A DNA stretch of 64,000 bases from Reticulascus tulasneorum. Its lineage: Eukaryota > Ascomycota > Sordariomycetes > Glomerellales > Reticulascaceae. Below, one piece after another: positions 32,349-44,854 of the stretch. The notes beneath the pieces were generated by a model. That model ran no database searches and was not told the origin of the DNA. It saw nothing but the letters and a program-made list of their open reading frames with translations. Both the position numbers and the translations under genes were made by a program. Numbering within the stretch: position 1 is the first letter of the stretch; every line of letters begins with the position of its first letter. The DNA lies in the NCBI GenBank assembly GCA_001557505.1, contig LSAX01000008.1:1426001-1490000 (forward strand), written 5' to 3'.

Positions 32349-34927
32349 CTAGACACGAGATCCAGTCGCCCGAACTTCATCGCTACTTGTTGGTGTTGTA
32401 GGTGTCGCTACATTGCTGTTTTCAGCAACAGGCTTTTGTGTGTGAACGGCGGGTGTCTCCTAGTCATTAAATCAACGTCTGAAAGCATCATGTCTAAAGA
32501 TTTATCGCAGAAAGACTTACCGTAGTGGTGCTTGTTTCAGACTGCACACTTGCGGCGATCGGGGATATTTCCAGATCTTCGCTTAAAGTTTGTACTTCCG
32601 CTGTGAGTACTACTAACCCACTCTTGTCTGCTTCTTCCTGGATTCTCTCCAGTGGCGCTTGTAGCCTAGGGTGTTCAGGTTTGGAAATATCCAATGGAGC
32701 CAAGGCTTCTCCAACCTGGGTCAAGGGTATCAATTCGGCAGCATCTGACCAGGTGCCAAACCCAGATTCTTCATGAGCCAAGCGTTGTAGTTGCAATGCT
32801 TCGTTAGCTCGCCACTCAAGTTGCTGATATTCCTGTACCCCATATTTCGTCCGGAGCATAGCCATAATTGAGTCTAATGCCATAGACACGCCTATAATGA
32901 TAGTCCCTAGGATGACGATGAAAAGAATACCGAACATACTGAAGGACACATATGCGGTACTCAAAATTTTCTGAAACCAAGTCGTTATTAGCTACCACTG
33001 ACACGGAGACCAGATAGTCTAGCAGGAAGAATACTGGCAACGTGACTTACCTGGTTGCTACACAGACTTGACTCATCAGTGCCGTTTGGCCCACGGTTAT
33101 ACCAACGGGCACCGATGGGGTCACTGGGACCAAGGGCGGTAGATACTAGAGCGCCTTGCAAAGAAGCCAGACCGATGTTTGTCCAGTGCTGAACATCGAG
33201 TATCCACTGGTTGTCGGGAAGGACACCTTGTATTCCTTCGACCAATGCTCGTTTTGAGGTCAATGCCGCAGATCCAAGCGACCATAAAATGTCAATAATA
33301 CCCCCTTCTGTCCCAAATGCAGCGGTATACATCCACGGAAATCGGGTAGAATCCTCGCCTATGTTTGGGAAGACTGTCGCCGCCGCATTAAAGTAGTCGT
33401 ACATGTTGGTAAGTGGGCCGCAGCGAGAACCCTCCGGCAAGTTAGGGTTGCACAATTGGCTGCTTGATTTGCATGCCATAGGAGATGCCGCTTGGTCTTG
33501 CATATACGCAGTTACTTCCGTAATAATATTCCCTTCATCGTCTATTGTTGCAAAAGTTGCGGCAGGTGTTGTTGCTTTATACCATGGGTCATTGACGGGA
33601 TTGATAAACCCGACCATGTTGGCTGCAAGAAAGACAAGAAAAAAGTCCGCGTCCGGAGTTCGAAGTTCGGGAATCGGATCGAAAAAGCTCAGATCCTGTA
33701 TCATGTCGCCCCCAGACCAGAGGACTGGTAGAAGCCTGTACATCCATGGATGACCTGTTAGCGAGATGCTGGAAATCCATACCTGGTACTCCATGCATGC
33801 AATCAAACCTCCACTCGGAGAACTTGGAGGTCAGAGGACTTACGCCAAACTGTAGTCTGCTGTTGTATGGAACCCTTGGTACACTCTCTGCTGGTACAAA
33901 GGGTCGTTGATTTGCTGGTAGGTGAAATTATCAGGTCCGTTGGGGCCGAATGAGTTGCCATAGTGCCACCTTGTGTAAAGCATGTGATCGGACAGATTGT
34001 CGGAAATATTGACCTGGGAGGTATAGCCTTCGGATTTCAACGGTGCGCACTCGGTGACTCTTCTGAACTGGAATCGCTGTTCGGGTGGCGCGTTGATTCC
34101 GAAATCCTCATGACTATCAAGGTATCCGGTGTCAAATCTGACATTCCTGTCTTGGCTCAGGCAGATGTCGTTGCCAAAAGGGCAACTAACGTTTTCATCT
34201 ATCGTTGATTTAAGCTGTCTTTTCACAAAGGTGCCGCAACCGAAAAGGGTGGATGCGTTTTCCTCGTCGTAGCATTGCTGGGCGTAATTTACCCAGTTTG
34301 CGACAAGCTTTGACCGATAGGGCAAGAAAAGGGATCGTATGTCGCTCATACTGGATTCATCATAGGCGGTGTAATTGACAATGGCACATTTCTCTCCAGA
34401 TAAAAGGACCTCTGTCCCAGTCGAAACCCGAGAGGAGAATCCACTTGCCACGGTAAAGCCTGCAAGAAAGAGGAGACAAACAAGCGTAACGACAACGAGA
34501 CGCAAGTACGGCTTTGATGCATTCTTTCTCCAAGCCCAAGCTAGATAGAGCAGGGTCAAGAGGCTGTTTTCAGGATTTGCTGAATTACGGAGGATAGCTT
34601 GCCGTTGGTGATACAAGGCGTCCTGGGGCGTTCGATTGGAAAGTTTGAAATGCAGTACAAGGCACATGATCTTCCAAGAACGTGTGCCGACTAGGAATAG
34701 ATATCAACATACGGTGAAGTTGCTTCTCGCAAACTTTTGAAAGAAGAGAAGAAGTACCATGGGGCTGAGGTTTGGGTCTACTTACTCCACGCGACGAAGA
34801 ACGCAAGGAACGCAATCAACAAGTTACCGGACGTTCGCTCTAATGTCAACGTGGAACCAAGGACGGAGCCTTGGGACCAGTTTGTCCATACACCGACATA
34901 GGCGGGGTACTCGGCTGCGGATTCCAT
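32349..34927 (-). CDS. Fungal membrane glycoprotein, family of unknown function
   Basis: Five exons, 34927-34786, 34690-33844, 33735-33051, 32970-32521 and 32459-32349, give 744 residues with consistent phases. It begins MESAAEYPAYVGVWTNWSQG and SVLGSTLTLERTSGNLLIAF, a start I know from a widespread unnamed Pezizomycotina family. Then come TM helices, a large Cys- and N-glycosylation-rich extracellular domain (CFNGDICL-like pairs, NISDNLSDHMLY, NFTYQQIND, NGTDESSLC), and a last TM helix (FSMFGILFIVILGTIIIGVS) with a cytoplasmic tail. The final exon is Thr/Pro-rich; without splicing there the protein would end at 32494. The last intron is supported by GTAAGT and 36 further codons without a stop. 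Function is unknown. Confidence 0.75.
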
Positions 34928-36112
34928 TGCGGCGCGCCACCTCTTCTAGTCGTGTTATCACGTTGACGAGGATGGAGAGGAGTTTAACGATAACTTGGTG
35001 TAAGACAAAGGTTTCTGGTTTTCAAAGCGGTCCACAACATTGAATCCGCATTTGATGAGAAGAAACCGAGTTGGCATGACAGACGTGGGATGAGAAGACT
35101 ATGGAAGACCCGGACCGCCATCTTGAGCGCTGCCTCCATTTATCAGTCCTCAGACTTCCAGTTTGTTTTAGTACCACTTTCATCTGTGGGCAACCCACCC
35201 CTTGAAGCAAAAGATCGACGCTGTGTTAGCTCTCTCTCTGGGCTGGGAGACCAGGCGCCCTGTACTTGCATCCTTCAGTCTAGGATGATGGGAGAGAACT
35301 TCTCAATCTAGGTTTGATGCTTACTGAGCATCCGACAGAATACAACCAATCCACGGTGGGGACAAATACGCGCCAAGCCTTATTGAGAAAATAGACACGG
35401 ATGATGCAAGGAATAAATCACAATTCGGGATTTGCCAGGACTGAGGCGCTGCTAGCCTAAACAGACGCAACACTATCATAGACAAGGAGGAGTTGCTGTC
35501 AAATCGGCAGTCAAAGCCCGGGTGACGTGTGGGGGCATGCATTCGCTTGATGCAGGCCGACATTAACCCGACTGAGTTCGGTGGTAATACTGCATAGGTA
35601 TCCTGCGCTAAACGTGAGCGGCAGGTATTCTCTAGTGTCGGCGCTAAACACGTACATGAAGTGGCGGCCTTGATGGCGTCGTTTGCTGTACCCGACACCA
35701 AGGATGCCTCCGATCTAGACGACGCAAAGGCCAATAGTTTGGCAAATATGGATTAGTCACGCCATATTAGTTGACTTATCCGAACCTCTTTGGGGTTGGG
35801 ACGACACTGCAACATCTCGGATTGGCTAATGCAACTCAAGTTTGGTGTCAGCCGCCGTTGGACCTCGACATGTCACCCTAGCCATGTAACTTAGGTACTT
35901 GGATTTAAACTATTAGATATGTGTTTCTCTCCATGTTGGGTTGAACCACCCCTCCCTTTTGACGTGTTTCATCTTTGACCCATATGCCTATCTGCTGTCA
36001 TAACCTATTGCTGGATTTGGATCGGGCAGGTGCCCTGCGGCCCGTTTACCTGACAGCACACGAGATCAGACACCGAACCTTATGTCCAGGGCAAATTCGA
36101 TATCAGAACACC
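34928..36112. other. 1.2 kb gene-free region
   Basis: Contains the promoter of the membrane glycoprotein and the 3' flank of the C2H2 regulator. A 137-codon minus-strand frame (35321-35734) has no recognisable composition and is not called. Confidence 0.45.
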
Positions 36113-38913
36113 TTATCGCCGGTTGTGAATGAGAAGCTCTCGATACTTCTCTAAGCTCTTGCCAATCGTATTAATGAACGGCCATTGCGTGTTACTCTTG
36201 AAGAAGTGCGCCCAGATCTTGAGCACAGCAAGACTCAGACCGGAAGTGTCTCGATCCGCTGGCACTTCAAGCTCCTCTTCGTCAAAGTCAACGACTGTAT
36301 ATGCTTCTTCGACAATGCATCGCACCCAATGAACAATCCGGTCCTCGCTGTCTATGATATAAATTAACTTGATTTTTCTTTGGCAGCGAAATAAAAAGGA
36401 ATGGAAAGAAAAGGGGTCTTGTACCATTAAGAGGAGTTGCAATGATGGACTCGGTAAGCGAAGAAAGCCATTTGCTCAATAGCACCGCACACTCGAGCCC
36501 CGACAGTGAATGCCGCACGCTCCAGAAAAAGGCTTGACTGCGGGCGATGCGGTCAACACCAAGCCTTACCGGAATGCTTAGCGCATGGGCGGCGTAGAGC
36601 AGAGCAGAGATGACGCCGTCACTTCGCTTGACGCCAGGAGATCGGCTGAGTGCTTTTGCAATGCGCGACGGGTCTCGGGTCTCCAACAGTCGATAGGGCC
36701 CTAGGTGAAGATATATTCGTACGTACGCCAGACCTAGGAGGGAACTTGACGTGAATGGGATCGGGCCATTCTCGTTGTTGGGATCTAGGCTGGATTCGGG
36801 AGCTTGCTGCCAGCCTGAGGTCCATGAACGTAGACCACGCATGTTGATAGAGGTAAGCATAGCGTATGAAAAGCCGGGGAAGATTGACCTACTCAAGATT
36901 CTCTACTTCTTCAGCAGGAAGCGACGCCGACTGGTCCATGACAGGGAGCGAAAGATCCCGCACAATGTAGATCCGCTGTAGCAAGCCATGCAGCAGAACG
37001 TAATTCCCTAACGGCGTCGGAATAGGATCTATTGGCGCCCCGCCGTTGACATTCCGCAATAGCAGGGACAGCGCGTCTTGGAAGTATAGCTGCTTCTTCC
37101 CCGTTTCGCGTCTGGTTGAGAGCCAGTGCAACGCTGTGGGTGCCATCCATTCCTTGGTGGAGGATGGGAGTCTTAGGTGAATTTCATTGCTTCGTAGGAC
37201 TGGATAGACGTTGTATGCAATGCTGTGTGTGTGCAGGAAAGAGAAGGCAATCAGTTTGGCGCGTCGAGTCGACTCTTCTCGCACCCAGGCCTGCCATAGC
37301 AATTGAGGGGACTGCTGCTCGGTTGCCGCGGCTGAGTTGTCTTCATCTTCAATTCCAATATCTCGCAGCAGCTGTGCGAGTAGGCCCTGTAATGAAAACG
37401 CTTCCTGGAGCAATGACACCTTTGGCTCCCAGGTAGCGTATCCCATCAATAGGATGAGTGCGCGCACCGTCTCAATCGGCTCCCAAAAGCCCCAGTCCCG
37501 AACAGGCCCCGGATTCGACCGATTTCTGGGCTCTCTTTTATGAGGTGATGAACTGTGCAGACCAATGAAGGAGCTGGTCCTGGGTCCGAACTTTTCTGTT
37601 TCATGCCACAGTCTCTCCATCAACATTGCTTGACCTGCGTGGAACAAACGCTCTGAATTCCGTTGTTCAAAACAATACTGTGCACCAATTGCAGCAATTC
37701 CCAAGATCAGTTCCATTGAGCATTCAACTAGTCGCCAGGTGTGAATGTGGATGAAAGGCATATGCGAGTGGAATCCCTCGAAAAACGAGGTGATATATCG
37801 GGCCAGTGCGTGCCGCGATGGCACCTTGAATTCCGGATCAAGAACATCCCTAAATGTCTCTAACAATGCGTTCAGTCGCGCACGCTGATCATCAGTGACC
37901 CGGAATGGTAGAGCTTCCTTATCAAGATCGCGAGGTGCTAATGAGGGTCAGAATAGGATCAACTCGCACCAAGACTTTGAGGGTTGGAATACTATTTTCA
38001 GAGAAGTTGTCCGGTATCCGGTTGCCGGCTGGCGCTGAAGGCAACCAGGAGTTGAAAGGAGTGCTGGGACGCACCCCCGGACGGTTGACCGGGGACGCGG
38101 TCTCTTCCCTGGATTCCCTCAATTCTGGGTCAACGATATCATCATCTCTGTCGGGTCCATGGAAGTACGGGCTCCATTCAGCCGGAAGCCCCACTCCGTC
38201 CAAGAAGTTGGCAAATTCTCTGAATTGGACGTTAAACTCACTTATACCTCCACTCTGGGCTTCTCCATCTGTCAGCGCACAAGCAATAGATATGGGAAGA
38301 TCCAACCTACCGTCTACAAAGTATTGCGGAGACAAAAGAGCTTGCGGGAAAGCTTGAGCGGCCAGGTCAGAGGAAACACTCTCCCCTTGGCTCGGATGTT
38401 GGTATGTTGCGCCGTTTGATAGCTGGTGCTGTGGCCAATGATTGACACTCATCCCCGACAATGACGCGGCAGCAGCTAAGTCCGCGTCAACCGCCGCCTC
38501 GGAGCCGGGGACCGACCCCGATGGTGCATTTGGCGATTCGCCCCCTTCTTCGTGGAGAGAAATCCGCTCATGCCGGGTCAGCAGATCCCGGCGGGCAAAT
38601 GCTGCTCCACATTGGCAAATGAACGGCTTTTCCTTTGTATCTAGGCGACATGTAAGCACGTGAGCAAAATGAAGTGCCGGGTATCCAGCAGGACCAGTGG
38701 GGAAGTCGACTAAGAAGCAAAGACCTCGGAAAGCAGGCAGATAAGGAAAGTAAGGGGCCACGAACGTGTTCGTACGTGGCGGTCCAAATGCTCCGTGCGC
38801 TTAAAGGTTCTGCCACAATGTGGGCACACACGCTGATCCGATGCTTGCCCCCCACGACGGCTGCGTCTACTATGAGACGATGGCTGCGTCCTGTTGTTGT
38901 TGGGGGATAGCAT
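36113..38913 (-). CDS. C2H2 zinc-finger transcription factor with fungal trans domain; one 3' splice site appears mutated
   Basis: Five exons, 38913-38766, 38640-37993, 37937-36893, 36840-36425 and 36351-36113, would give 831 residues. Two C2H2 fingers lie at about residues 29-80: CPHCGRTFKRTEHLDRH and CQCGAAFARRDLLTRH. The PF04082-type domain starts near YITSFFEGFHSHMPFIHIH and includes PESSLDPNNENGPIPF, LLGLAYVRIYLHLGP, AAHALSIPVRLGV and QAFFWSVRHSLSGLECA. Intron 3 has a GTAGGT donor (36892) and a GCTTAC branch site, but ends in CAT at 36841 where CAG is expected; with this end all phases close, whereas each AG downstream shifts the frame. An alternative 43-nt GTCGGC...TAG intron keeps the frame but drops a conserved-looking segment. 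So the gene may be damaged or spliced unusually. It shares a divergent promoter with the dehydrogenase gene. Confidence 0.75.
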
Positions 38914-39381
38914 GGGGCAAGTGAGTCTCCAGTACCACAGTTGGAGGATGTGTGTGTTGGAGGTTGGAGAGATGAGATATGGGGCATGTTCCGTTTATGT
39001 TGGAGTTATGGAGCACTTTCGACAAAAGTTTGGAGTCGCTCTGTGTAGTGCCATCCGGAGTGCGAGATAGGCCTGACTCGCGTCATCGCCTCCACATCTT
39101 ATCTGACTCGGGCAAGGAACCCATGACCTAATAGATAAGGCCGGGACTGCAGAGGCCCAGGGGTCTAGACTAGACTCTGCTACTTACCCCACGGCAAGAC
39201 ATTTCCAGAGCATTTCCCAGAGCAATCCTATTGGGGTAGATTGAGATTGAGATTGAGATCGAGATCTCTGGTATGTTTGATATGGGTTTGCATTGGCCAA
39301 ACTCCTTTGGGCTGCGAACAGGACGGATATTCTCATGATCTCAATCCTCATCATCGACTAGAGCAGTTAGGAAACAAAAAC
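38914..39381. promoter_or_regulatory. Divergent promoter between the C2H2 regulator and the short-chain dehydrogenase
   Basis: 468 bp with three GATA-type motifs (AGATAG 39065-39070, TTATCT 39099-39104, AGATAA 39133-39138); about 1.4 would be expected by chance. The C2H2 protein could regulate both genes (inference). Confidence 0.5.
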
Positions 39382-40258
39382 ATGGGGTCGATGATGTTCA
39401 AGTTCCCTGGCGTCGCGTTCATCACCGGCGCCGGCGGGACAGGTAAGTCAACCCAAATCTGCACCTCTAGCACGTTCACAACTTGAGCTCCATGCTTACA
39501 ATATCTTCGATTTCCCAGGTATCGGAGCCGCAGTTGCTAAAGGATTCGCGCGATCAGGATGCACCAGGCTAGCCATCACCGATATCAATAAAAATGCTCT
39601 CCAGAGCACGCGGACTGCCATTCTTGAGATCAATCCGCAGGCGCAGATATCTAGTCATGAGGGAGACATTTCAAACGAGAGTTTCGTCACATCGCTCTTG
39701 GAAGACGTAACAAAGGCATTCTCACGCATCGATTACGCGGTCAACTGCGCAGGGATTCTTGGGGCTTCACTTCGGTCACACGAAACATCAATCGCAGCAT
39801 TCGATTTGATCACCAACGTCAACTACCGAGGAACATGGCTTGCTTCGCAGGGTGCCTTGGCACAAATGATCAAACAACAGCCACTGCCGGAATACCCTGG
39901 GCAGAAGGGCGCAATTGTCAATATTGCAAGCCAGCTCGGTATTGTAGCTCGATCAAAGGCCACACCATATTGCGCATCAAAAGCAGCGATTATCAATATG
40001 ACCCGATCAGATGCAATTGATTACTCCGAGGACGGGATACGGGTGAACTGCGTCTGTCCTGGTGTCATCGAAACACCCATGACTACGGGTTCGGAGGAGG
40101 TGACGCGAAGATTGAAGCCTGCGATTGACATTGCGCCGATGCAGCGAATGGGAACGCCAGATGAGGTTGCCAGTGCTGTTTTGTTTTTATGCTCGAGTCA
40201 AGCTTCCTTCATCCAAGGTCATGCCCTAGTAGTCGATGGAGGTTACACAATCAACTGA
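39382..40258 (+). CDS. Short-chain dehydrogenase/reductase (SDR)
   Basis: Two exons, 39382-39442 and 39519-40258, encode 266 residues, the normal size for a classical SDR. The nucleotide-binding motif TGAGGTGIG is at residues 15-23, with the intron in its last glycines. An acidic residue after the second strand (AITDINK) suggests NAD(H) preference. NCAG (about 96-99), Ser 158 in VNIAS, and the YxxxK pair in YCASK (Tyr 171, Lys 175) complete the active site. The C-terminus has VNCVCPGVIETPM and the LCSSQASFIQGHALVVDGGY end. The substrate cannot be told. It is divergent from the C2H2 regulator and convergent with the amidase. Confidence 0.92.
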
Positions 40259-40528
40259 TATTTGAAAAGCTACGATACTGAATCTGGCATGTGATTGATA
40301 TGTGCCTAATGTTGATCCGATTCAGACATATTATAGTAAAGCTATCCACTTGTAAGGCATAGCCGTCGTGGCTATTGCAAGATCAGTTTTGAGGCTATCA
40401 CTGCTGTCGCTAGTACATTTGGGATGTAAAGACACGAGATAACCACGAAGCATGCTTAGATTTAGAAATCCTCTTAAGTTACGCTTGAATCCATTATCTA
40501 AGTATATTGGTAGATATTCGGCAGATGA

Positions 40529-42363
40529 TCAAACCGAGAGTTGTACACGCTCCGGCTCCGGGGCATGCCGACCATTCATTTTCAGACCGATAATCATGGG
40601 CATTGGCCGTAAATCCGCTTTCTTACTTGACACATCTCGAGATGCTCCGTCTCTGTGGGCAATTGATTTCTTCCAATCCCAGTTCTTCTCCCAAGCGTGT
40701 CCCACTTTCAAGATCTTCTTCTCCTGCCACAGCCCGCCAACAATTTGCATCCCAACCGGTAGGGAAACCAAGGCATCATCAGCCGCAGGTGCGAACCCGA
40801 TAGGAATTGACATTGCTGGATGTCCCGTCACGTTGAAGACTGCGGTATTCGTGGTTAGCCCAATGCTAGGTTCAAATGACCCCAACACTGTTGCGCGACT
40901 CCCGTGCCGAGGCGCAACGAATGGTGCTGTCGGCATGATAAGCACATCGTATTCCTCAAAGACTTTTTGATATGCGTCGCGAATTTGACGGCTGATGTTC
41001 ACGGTTTTGCCGTAAAGCCCTGGAAACTTGTCCATTAGATAGAGACCGTTGATCAAAGTGTTCTTTGTCGACGGGAAGAGCTTCTGGAAGCTGCTGCTAG
41101 TCCACGGCAGTCGAGTTTCCTCGAACTCGGTCAGATATAAACCTCTGCGTCCGGTTGATCGACCGAGTAATCCCATTGCTCCAGACATCCGTTGCTGAAT
41201 TGTCCAGACTGATGGGCCTTCAAGATGAGCAGGGATAGATACTTCCTCCACAATCGCCCCGAGTTCTTCGTACTTCTTGGCCGCCATCAAGATCAAGTCC
41301 CTAATTTGCGGTTGGACAACGTCTTGCTCCAAGCCTTCTTTCAGTATGCCAATCTTAACACCATCAAGCCGGCCTCCGCTAGAATCCAGGGATGCTGCAA
41401 ATCCAAAAGATCCATATTTCGCAGCTCCCATCGACCTATCATCAATTCCATCATACCCTGCAATGGCGTCAAGGCAAGAAGCAACTTCAAAAACTGATCG
41501 GGCAAGCGGCCCAACGTGGTCATCAATTGGGTCACCACTGGTGATGCCGGTGTAAGGCACCAAGCCATGAGTAGGTTTTAATCCAACGCCTATGTCAAAT
41601 ATCAGCCTATGTCTCAAGCATATAGCATCGAGGAACACACATCCACAAAGCGAAGAAGGAACTCTGATACTTCCACCCTGGTCCGCACCAAGCGCAATAT
41701 CCACGAGCCCTGCAGCAACCAATGCGGCACCACCAGATGTGCTCCCTCCAGCCGAGTACCCTTCCCGATGCGGGTTTTCCACAATTCCTTGAGCGCTAGT
41801 GAACGAAGAGGTAGAGTTGCAAAAGTTCTCGCAAGTTGCAGTACCAAGAATATCGGCTCCAGCATCCAACACGCGTGTCACGACGGTAGCATCTGTTGAG
41901 GGCGTCCAGGCGGGGAAAGCATCGCTACCAAAGAACTGGGGAACCCCGGCCACGGCGATGCAGTCCTTGACGCAAAGAGTCTTGCCAGTCAGTGGAGAAG
42001 ACGTTTCTCCATTTGAATCCTTGGGAGATCCCTTTATCAAAAACCGATGGGCCCAGGCATGCCCCAGAACTTGCTCATTTGGAGAAGGACGTCTTATATT
42101 CTGGCGCGGATATCTTTTTAAGTTGGGGATTGTTTGGTAGTCGGAGAGATCGGAAATACGTTTGGCACAGTCATGAACTGCCGCCAGAAGTCGGTGATAA
42201 TCCGGTGACTCTTCATCATTGACGTTGAGGCCTAGCGGTAGTAATATATCTTGAACATCGCCTTCTTTCACAGGATTATCTCTAAAGCATCACAATGTTA
42301 GGGTTGAATGTTTCAAAGTGGCATTGATACGTACGCTGAGATGTTTTTGAAGAATACAGACAT
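40529..42363 (-). CDS. Amidase (amidase-signature family)
   Basis: Three exons, 42363-42335, 42281-41641 and 41589-40529, give 576 residues. The first exon of 29 nt encodes MSVFFKNISA; it was added because the frame and splice sites (GTACGT...TAG) fit and the long frame otherwise lacks an ATG in place. The Ser-cisSer-Lys triad is present: Lys 115 in LCVKDC, Ser 192 in SAGGSTSGG and Ser 214 in GADQGGSIRVPSS. The second intron (51 nt, GTGTGT donor) lies between CG and CVGLKPTHG and is in frame without a stop, so an unspliced form would carry 17 extra residues close to the active site. It hydrolyses an amide to acid plus ammonia or amine. It is cytosolic, with no signal peptide. AGATAA-type sites lie upstream (42751-42780). 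Confidence 0.9.
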
Positions 42364-42973
42364 GGCTGGCTACACTTCGGTTTGATCCTGGGAATGCTGA
42401 AGGGATTTGGCTTGAGAGTCGCCAGGTAAGTCTTCAACAAACTTGTGGCTGCAATGCAAGCAAGTCTCTGCGCCTCTTCTGCCGTTTTCTTGGATTTTCC
42501 AAGTCACATTTACGGAAGAAGTAGAGGTGAGAAGATACGTGCATGATTGATTAGCCGATGTGCCGCAACGTCTGATTTGATGACAAACTAGAGGAGAATA
42601 GCATGGTAGCATGTTGGAGATATCACGAATTCTGGATTGTACCCCACACCAGGTACCTTGCCTGGAGGAGGGGTCTTACACTTGGAGACACATCTGTCGA
42701 CCCAGGATAGCCCCTTGGGGTCGAAGAAGTCTATTTCGTCTCAGCTCTTCTTATCTTAGCTAATTTAGCCTCCCAGATAGCACTAAGGAGAGGAAAGTCG
42801 CTAGGGCAATCCTGAGGCAAGAGATCTCCGTTTTCGGCGCGTCTGAGGTTCGACGCGGAGTGAACAAGACTGCCCGCAGCAGGAACACATCTGGAATTGG
42901 CAATTATATTATCAAATAGAGCACGAACTTGCAGCTGAATCTACTGCCGCTAGCTCCCCCCTTTTAAGTTCAT
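42364..42973. promoter_or_regulatory. Amidase promoter and dehydrogenase 3' flank
   Basis: 610 bp of non-coding sequence with GATA-type motifs TTATCT at 42751-42756 and AGATAG at 42775-42780, about 390 bp upstream of the amidase start. Confidence 0.4.
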
Positions 42974-44130
42974 CTACATATCCAAGCTCTCATCCGACAC
43001 TTGAACAACTAACCTGCCTCTAAAAGAACTGTCCGTGTATAGGTCGACAAGTGTGGGAATCTCGTCAAATGTGACAACCGTGACATGGGACCTGATGCCA
43101 CTCTTCTCCACAACTTTCATCATTCTCTCCGTTGCTTCCCTGCTCGCTACATAGCTGCCCCGAATGACTAGTTCTCGGAACACTATGATGTCTGCATCAA
43201 ACTGCCATTTATCTGGGGGCAAGCCCAGAACGCCCATGCATCCGCCGATTCGTAGTAGCCTCAAGGCCCAGGCGTTTGCTGCTAACGAGTCGGTACAGAC
43301 AACAGCGGCGGCAATACCCTCACCGTTCGTGAAGTCAAAAATGTGCTTCGCAGCATCTGGCCCTGAGTCAATCACCAGATCTGGCTGTAGCTCTGTAGAC
43401 GGCATCTCCGTGGCCAGTTGCCTGCCTGCAGGGCGACTGTCTACCGCTATGGTACGGTATCCCATAGCTTTGGCAAATTGAATACCGAGGTGGCCGAGAC
43501 CGCCTATACCGACAATTGCGACTGTCGCTCCAGCCTCCAGTCCAACAGTGGCTTTCTCCAGTGCTCCCCAGACCGTTGCGCCAGCACACATCAATGGCGC
43601 AGCTTGGGCAAAAGAAATCGATGATGGGAGAAGGACTGTGGTCTCGGGGTCGGCCGTCATATACTCCGCAAAGGCACCGTCATGTTGAAATCCTGCCGTT
43701 TCCCTCTTCTCGCAGAATCGGGGATCAAGACGTTTGGATGTCCGCTGGGTCAGCTCGCAGCCACTGCATTGAGCACATGATCTCTTGAAATTGAGAACTC
43801 CAACTCGGTCCCCCGGCTTCCAGTTGCCAGTTGCCTTCGTCCCAACTTGTACCACTGTGCCAGCTGGTTCGTGAGACGGTACCAGAGGCAAAGCAGAGCC
43901 AAATTGACCTTGGAGCACTTGAAGATCGGAATGGCAGAAGCCAGCCGCGTGTACTTTGATCAGAAGTTCGTCATCTCGGGTTTGCGGAGCAGATATCTGC
44001 TTGAGCTGATATGGCTTGTTGTACTAGCAGAAATCTCAATATCTGTTGCAAGATGGTCGTGGGATTGTCAACTCACCTGGCATAGCTGTGCAGCTTTCAT
44101 CTGTAAGGGAACCGCTTCTGCGAGTGACAT
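42974..44130 (-). CDS. Zinc-dependent alcohol dehydrogenase (MDR family)
   Basis: Two exons, 44130-44077 and 44023-42974, encode 367 residues. The start MSLAEAVPLQMKAAQLCQ is used; the internal Met at 44100 (MKAAQ) is also possible. Catalytic zinc ligands are in GFCHSD and SHEPAG. The structural-zinc lobe has CAQCSGCELTQ and a distant Cys in RFCEKR. The Rossmann motif is GIGGLGHLGIQFAK. A short extra segment (LTQRTSKRLDP) lies within the structural-zinc loop. The enzyme should oxidise an alcohol or reduce an aldehyde with NAD(P). It is divergent from the CE4 gene across a 724-bp promoter, which suggests shared control. Confidence 0.9.
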
Positions 44131-44854
44131 GGTGTGCAGAATGGAGAAACGAACTTTGGCTGTCGTTGCAACGTCTCGTGGTATCATGTAGTGTCTGTGT
44201 CCTGGGATCTTGGAAAACAACCACTGGATCATATGATGTGGACCAAGGACTTGGGGTGGAGATGGATGTCTGCAAGTCGCACTGGTCGCGGCCAATATGG
44301 AGGCTACCCCTTGCCTGGCCCGTTAGCCAGGTCCGAATACATAGTACTTGGGGTAAAATACTCCAATTTTATGTTGCTGCTGGGATTTAACTACTCCAAG
44401 AATTGGGGTTTCCAACTGATAAGGCGTCTCCAATTTCACAACTTTGCAGCCCTGTTATTGCCGTGTCTGCTCCGAGCTAAACGCAGGGTAAAGTTTATTG
44501 ATGCAACCAATATCACACCACGACCTACTTTGTTTATGGTACGCTAACTGGCATGTCACAAGTGCATAGTGTGTATACTTGGCGATAGGAGATCTGCAAT
44601 GGCGTTTTGTGATGTATACCAGTACCGTAGTGCCACCTCACTCGTCGACACGCAATCCCTGCTATGATAAGGCGATAAGGCTCCCCTCACTCATGCCCAC
44701 TGACGTCGTTCTCCATATTACAAGCCTTGGGACACCTCTTTTTCTCCATCACGCGTCTCCCTTTGTAGCTTTTTCAACTTCCCTTACACTTCAGCATTGG
44801 ACCAGTCAGCTCTTTACCATCACGTCGACTAACTTACGAGGCAATACGTTCACA
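44131..44854. promoter_or_regulatory. Divergent promoter between the alcohol dehydrogenase and the CE4 gene
   Basis: 724 bp with GATA-type motifs at 44417-44422 (TGATAA), 44583-44588 (CGATAG), 44665-44670 (TGATAA) and 44673-44678 (CGATAA); about two are expected by chance. The last two form a close pair 177-190 bp before the CE4 start. Confidence 0.45.

Noticed and set aside
35321..35734. 137-codon minus-strand frame
   Set aside because: No recognisable domain, signal peptide or splice context.
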